Positions 60,808 through 64,000 of a stretch of 64,000 nucleotides of DNA are shown here, one piece after another. Below the pieces are notes generated by a model, which ran no database searches, was not told the DNA's origin, and saw nothing but the letters and a program-made list of their open reading frames with translations. The stretch lies in NCBI GenBank assembly GCA_021773565.1, contig JAJFJZ010000025.1, positions 356,827 to 420,826 on the forward strand, in the 5' to 3' direction. The stretch's first letter is position 1. The number at the start of each line of letters is the position of its first letter. The DNA comes from Gammaproteobacteria bacterium. GTDB lineage: Bacteria > Pseudomonadota > Gammaproteobacteria > Pseudomonadales > Azotimanducaceae. The translations under genes were made by a program, and so were the position numbers.

Positions 60808-62604
60808 TCAGTTCTTCGATTCCGCACAACCACCATCACCCAGACTGGCATACTCCGCTTCGTTGAATGCCTCCCCTGTAAAAATGTTCTTGTAGGCGTC
60901 GCAGTGGTCTTGCTGTTTGTAGGAAGCATCGCTAAGCAGACGTTTTCGAAGATCCGGGATTGACAGTCGGTCGCTGACCATTCTTATGCCCTGATCAGAT
61001 TCGGTATCAAAAACCATCAACCGGGGTGCTGCAGCTTCTGAGCTGTTCCAGGCTTGCCAGAGAAGCTGCTTACCAGAGCGTCCCTTACCCGGAAAACCGG
61101 TGTAGGCAAATTCGGCCCAATAGGCGCGCATTTCTCTGGATACCACATCAAACTCATCTGACATGGAATCAGGAAAAATAAGGCGCAGAGGTTTCGGAAA
61201 ATTGCCAAACACAAACGGCAGTTCAAGTGCATGCGCAGCGCCGAAAAGATCCTTAAGGTTAATAAAGCCAAAATTACGCCAATCATCAACATCAAAACGA
61301 TAGGCGAACACTTGCAGGTTGCCCGCCTGATTCAGCGCTGTGGCAAGCTCGTCTACTCCGCGAATTTCCCAGGCATCCGTGGCATAACGGTTGTCACGAT
61401 TGTAACTTTCCAGATCGTTAAATCCGGAAGGCAAGCCGAAAGTTCTGTTGATCTTGTCACTGCCAAAAGCCATGAATAGTTTTACTTCATCCCGGTTCGT
61501 ACCCAGAATTATTGGTACCGCGTTATGCGTTTCAGCGCTCGAAAACAGTTCCTTAGTTGTGATGTCTACTGGCAGAACATATCCATCGGCAAAAAGTGCA
61601 GGGTTGCCAAGCATACCACCGAAGCCGCCAGTGTAGAGATTAAGCAACTGTTCCGGACTCAATCTGTGTAGTGCTGATGAAATATCCAGGTGATCCATTT
61701 TTTCCTGATGTTGTTTTGCTTCATCACGATCTGCTACAAGGGATTGATCGAGCAACATCTGGTTGACAATTTCCCTGGAACTCAGGCGATGACCCGCTTG
61801 CTCGTCATCAGAATAATTTTCCGCTATAGCTGTACTTGTCATGTTTAGTCCACCACTCTGGGAGATAGCTTTGTGGAACAATCCATTTGCCAATGGTGAC
61901 GCCATCATGGAGAGAACATCAAATCCACCTGCCGATTCGCCGAATATGGTGACATTGTCGGGATCTCCACCGAATGCCGCGATATTATCCTGAACCCATT
62001 GCAATCCAAGTATGATGTCCAGGGTACCGTAGTTTCCGGAATCGTCTGCAAGCGTACTGGTCTCGTCATGTAAAGCCGGGTGCCGAAACCAACCCAATGG
62101 GCCCAGGCGATAATTCAGACTGACGATAATCAGCTTGTGCTCCCGACTGAGTCGTGCGCCGTTGTAGAGTGAAGTGGCTGACTCTCCAATACTGTTGCCG
62201 CCGCCATGAATCCAGAACATGACCGGCAGCTTTTTGGTTACTTCCTGCGGTGACCAGACATTCAGAAACAGGCAATCTTCGACACCTCGCATTTCGCCTC
62301 CCGGGCGCTGTGGGCAGGCATCACCGAAGGCAAGCGTTTCACGTTTGTTTTGCCACTGACGAGCTGGTCTTGGCGCACGCCAGCGCAGATCACCAATGGG
62401 TGCTTCAGCAAAAGGGATACCGAGCCAGGTCGAGACACCGTCGTCGAAGAACCCGACAATTTCACCTGATGTTGTTTGCGTCAATGTAGATTCATCCGCG
62501 ACAGGCGTGGATTGGCTGGCGGGTGCAAGGTAGAGATAGAGCCAACCTGCGCTGACAACCATAAGCAAAACGAGCACGACAAGTGTGTAGAATAGTTTAC
62601 GCAT
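60808..62604 (-). CDS. Type-B carboxylesterase
   Basis: 598 aa alpha/beta-hydrolase with an N-terminal membrane/signal segment (about 4-27), therefore exported or anchored. Family blocks: TWLGIPFAEAPIGDLRW, EDCLFLNVWSP, MFWIHGGGN (oxyanion hole), the nucleophile Ser224 in FGESAGGFDV, and a later GTNRDEVKLF and HALELPFVFGNF with the catalytic acid and His. Cleaves carboxylic esters; natural substrate unknown. It lies 224 nt from the unknown gene upstream. Confidence 0.93.
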   Translation of the reverse strand: MRKLFYTLVVLVLLMVVSAGWLYLYLAPASQSTPVADESTLTQTTSGEIVGFFDDGVSTWLGIPFAEAPIGDLRWRAPRPARQWQNKRETLAFGDACPQRPGGEMRGVEDCLFLNVWSPQEVTKKLPVMFWIHGGGNSIGESATSLYNGARLSREHKLIIVSLNYRLGPLGWFRHPALHDETSTLADDSGNYGTLDIILGLQWVQDNIAAFGGDPDNVTIFGESAGGFDVLSMMASPLANGLFHKAISQSGGLNMTSTAIAENYSDDEQAGHRLSSREIVNQMLLDQSLVADRDEAKQHQEKMDHLDISSALHRLSPEQLLNLYTGGFGGMLGNPALFADGYVLPVDITTKELFSSAETHNAVPIILGTNRDEVKLFMAFGSDKINRTFGLPSGFNDLESYNRDNRYATDAWEIRGVDELATALNQAGNLQVFAYRFDVDDWRNFGFINLKDLFGAAHALELPFVFGNFPKPLRLIFPDSMSDEFDVVSREMRAYWAEFAYTGFPGKGRSGKQLLWQAWNSSEAAAPRLMVFDTESDQGIRMVSDRLSIPDLRKRLLSDASYKQQDHCDAYKNIFTGEAFNEAEYASLGDGGCAESKN

Positions 62605-62828
62605 AAACAGGGTTCCGGTTTTGTGTATGGAAAGCGAGTTCTACTTTAACCCTGACAGCACAAGTTGTTAACTGTCAGCATCGGAAAATTATCAAGCTCA
62701 AACCGTGCAGCGCCGTGGACGTCCACTTTCTCCATAGCGGTCACTCAAACCGTTAGAAAAATACTTTTTGAACGTCTCTTAACGGCCAAGAACGGCCTTT
62801 CAGAAAACGGGGTAGTTGGAATTTGAGT

Positions 62829-63686
62829 CTATCTTGTAGGTACCCAATCTGTAAGCTCAAACTGTTGCCCATGGATGATGACCTGATCAGTTCTCTGATC
62901 CTCCATGTTCATTCCAAAGAAGGTAGTTTCACTGCTAGTTATAAACCATCCCACAAAGGCGTCTCTAATTCTGCCAATGAACATGCAATCCAATGTACTT
63001 GTTGTTGTAGAAGAACTCGGTCCAGTATTTTTCGAGTCGTGACTTAGCCGCTCAAAATACAAACCCGATTCACTTAACCATCCCGACTTCTTTGTCGGCA
63101 AGGCTTTGTTATAGTCAAAGTTTTCCAGAATGTATTCAACTATCTCAGTCGCGGTGCTTTCAGAGATGACCGCCGCGGGAGCGGTTCTGGGAATCGCTTT
63201 GTTCGGGACGAGAGAGAGCAAAATTTGCTGGACAAGGAGATCGTAGGCTTGTGAAAATCTCCATTCGTAGTGCTGAAATACGTTTCTCAAACGTAACAGC
63301 TGTAAGAGATTCAGTGTTCTGTGAGAAATTCTTCCTAATCTCTCCGCTTTAACGCGCGCAGTTTCTTCTATCTCCGACCACATCGCTTTGAGTTCTTCCA
63401 TTTCAATGCGGACCATACGATGGTCGACATACATTAGATCCACTAAATTGGGATCAAGGTTGAGAATACATTTCTTGATTTCCGAAGTGGATTCTCTCGT
63501 CGCATTGGCGCGGAACTTATACAAAGCAGGTCGCTTATAGCCCTCGAGAATAGCTGCTATTTGCTTCTGCAAGTTCGAATCAAAAACTTCGTCGATTCCT
63601 TCGATGGTGGAAGAAAAGTCGAAGTTAGAAAGATCGCAATAGAACGGCTTGGTCTTACGAAGTATGTGTAGGTTTTCTTCATTCAT
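62829..63686 (-). CDS. Hypothetical protein, no recognised family
   Basis: 285 aa, soluble, helix-rich (SEIEETARVKAERLGR, LNLLQLLRLRNVFQHYEWRFSQAYDLL), with a Ser/Thr-rich segment (GPSSSTTTSTL) before a C-terminal stretch. No signal peptide or motif is obvious. ATG 63686 has AAGG upstream. Codon usage and base content look slightly different from the esterase next to it, and the flanks are gene-poor, so it may be an acquired gene. Confidence 0.6.
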   Translation of the reverse strand: MNEENLHILRKTKPFYCDLSNFDFSSTIEGIDEVFDSNLQKQIAAILEGYKRPALYKFRANATRESTSEIKKCILNLDPNLVDLMYVDHRMVRIEMEELKAMWSEIEETARVKAERLGRISHRTLNLLQLLRLRNVFQHYEWRFSQAYDLLVQQILLSLVPNKAIPRTAPAAVISESTATEIVEYILENFDYNKALPTKKSGWLSESGLYFERLSHDSKNTGPSSSTTTSTLDCMFIGRIRDAFVGWFITSSETTFFGMNMEDQRTDQVIIHGQQFELTDWVPTR

Positions 63687-64000
63687 GAGGCTAACCTTCG
63701 ATACAAACGACTTGAATGAGTCGTCTCCCGCCGCTCAACCTAGCGCTGGAGAGCAGTCCAAGCATCCCGCTCCGAACTCTCCGAGCATCTTCCGTTCGGT
63801 GTCCGTCGATGAACATCTAAAATATACACTAGAGGATTGATGACGCCAAGGACTCCTTAGGGCACATTTGAGCCGGTCACGACAGTAAAAGTCGAACGGC
63901 CGCTTTCTCGTTAGCAGACACTCAAACTTTACGATTTAGGTATTTCAATAATCTCCTATCAGCCACAAGCGGCCATCGAGAAGCGCTTCTACACACCGAT
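63687..64000. other. Gene-poor end of the window
   Basis: About 314 nt with no convincing reading frame on either strand. The stretch from about 63880 (CGAACGGCCGCTTTCTCG) and the last 50 nt (CAAGCGGCCATCGAG) contain short repeated GGCCGCT-type words of the kind often seen in spacer DNA. A similar gene-free region lies between the esterase and the unknown gene (62605-62828). Confidence 0.4.

Overview
The window looks like chromosomal DNA of a heterotrophic, probably marine or environmental gammaproteobacterium. The grounds are gene content (long-form Lhr helicase, oligopeptidase B, MscL, DctPQM and TAXI-type TRAP components, RAYT/REP elements, a PQQ dehydrogenase) and Shine-Dalgarno usage. 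The exact lineage cannot be fixed from the sequence. I see no rRNA, tRNA, CRISPR array, plasmid or phage module.

Layout. 1-12 kb: a partial LolA-like gene divergent from a TetR regulator, then a thiolase, oligopeptidase B, a small zinc ribbon, Lhr, an amidohydrolase and a degenerate EAL protein. 12-16.4 kb: a minus-strand TRAP transporter operon ending in an FAD-linked sugar-lactone-type oxidase, joined by overlapping stop/start codons. 16.5-26 kb: a MatB-like acyl-CoA synthetase with an N-acyl-D-amino-acid deacylase, mscL, a DUF3754 protein, glyoxalase II, an HDAC-like deacetylase and a molybdopterin oxidoreductase. 26-30 kb: the most interesting region (below). 30-36.7 kb: argG, an alkaline-phosphatase-fold enzyme and a form-II cox-like molybdenum hydroxylase operon (G-S-L-M). 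36.9-45 kb: a serine hydrolase, a MerR/MlrA-like regulator surrounded by TGTACA boxes, a PrcB-like lipoprotein, a phosphotransferase, a MORN/Sel1 lipoprotein, a class III aminotransferase and a LytTR regulator. 45-64 kb: a PQQ dehydrogenase, an MBL hydrolase, a TAXI binding protein, a PhoX-like protein, OmpA/DUF4892, an NTF2-like protein, an MDR alcohol dehydrogenase, a Tat-exported HisC-like aminotransferase, an S4 protein, a frameshifted P450, a large thrombospondin-type-3 repeat protein, a type-B carboxylesterase and an unknown protein.

Main discovery. On the minus strand at 26920-27645 one reading frame encodes a signal segment, a heavy-metal-associated (MerP/HMA-like) domain and a thioredoxin domain. 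It is interrupted only by two UGA codons, which fall exactly at the two cysteines of the HMA CxxC motif (U-M-S-U). A bSECIS-like stem-loop with a GUU apical loop lies 24 and 33 nt downstream of the two UGAs. The gene has a 19-bp-spacer MerR-type promoter containing CTGTAG-N3-CTACAG. The same dyad and spacing recur in front of a divergent, ATGA-coupled operon (GDCCVxC zinc-ribbon-like protein, lipoprotein aspartyl protease, membrane protein). Between the two promoters lies a MerR regulator with the three Hg(II)-binding cysteines. I read this as a mercury- or soft-metal-responsive selenoprotein regulon. No Sec machinery (selA/B/C/D) and no merA/merT is in the window.

The same region holds a RAYT transposase with REP units. 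These units have supplied the C-terminal codons and stop codons of both neighbouring genes, giving the same GVRVKCQSK tail to a molybdoenzyme and to the HMA-thioredoxin protein. Elsewhere, two single-gene segments (OmpA-like and HisC-like) are each flanked by a duplicated copy of a neighbouring gene's 3' end.
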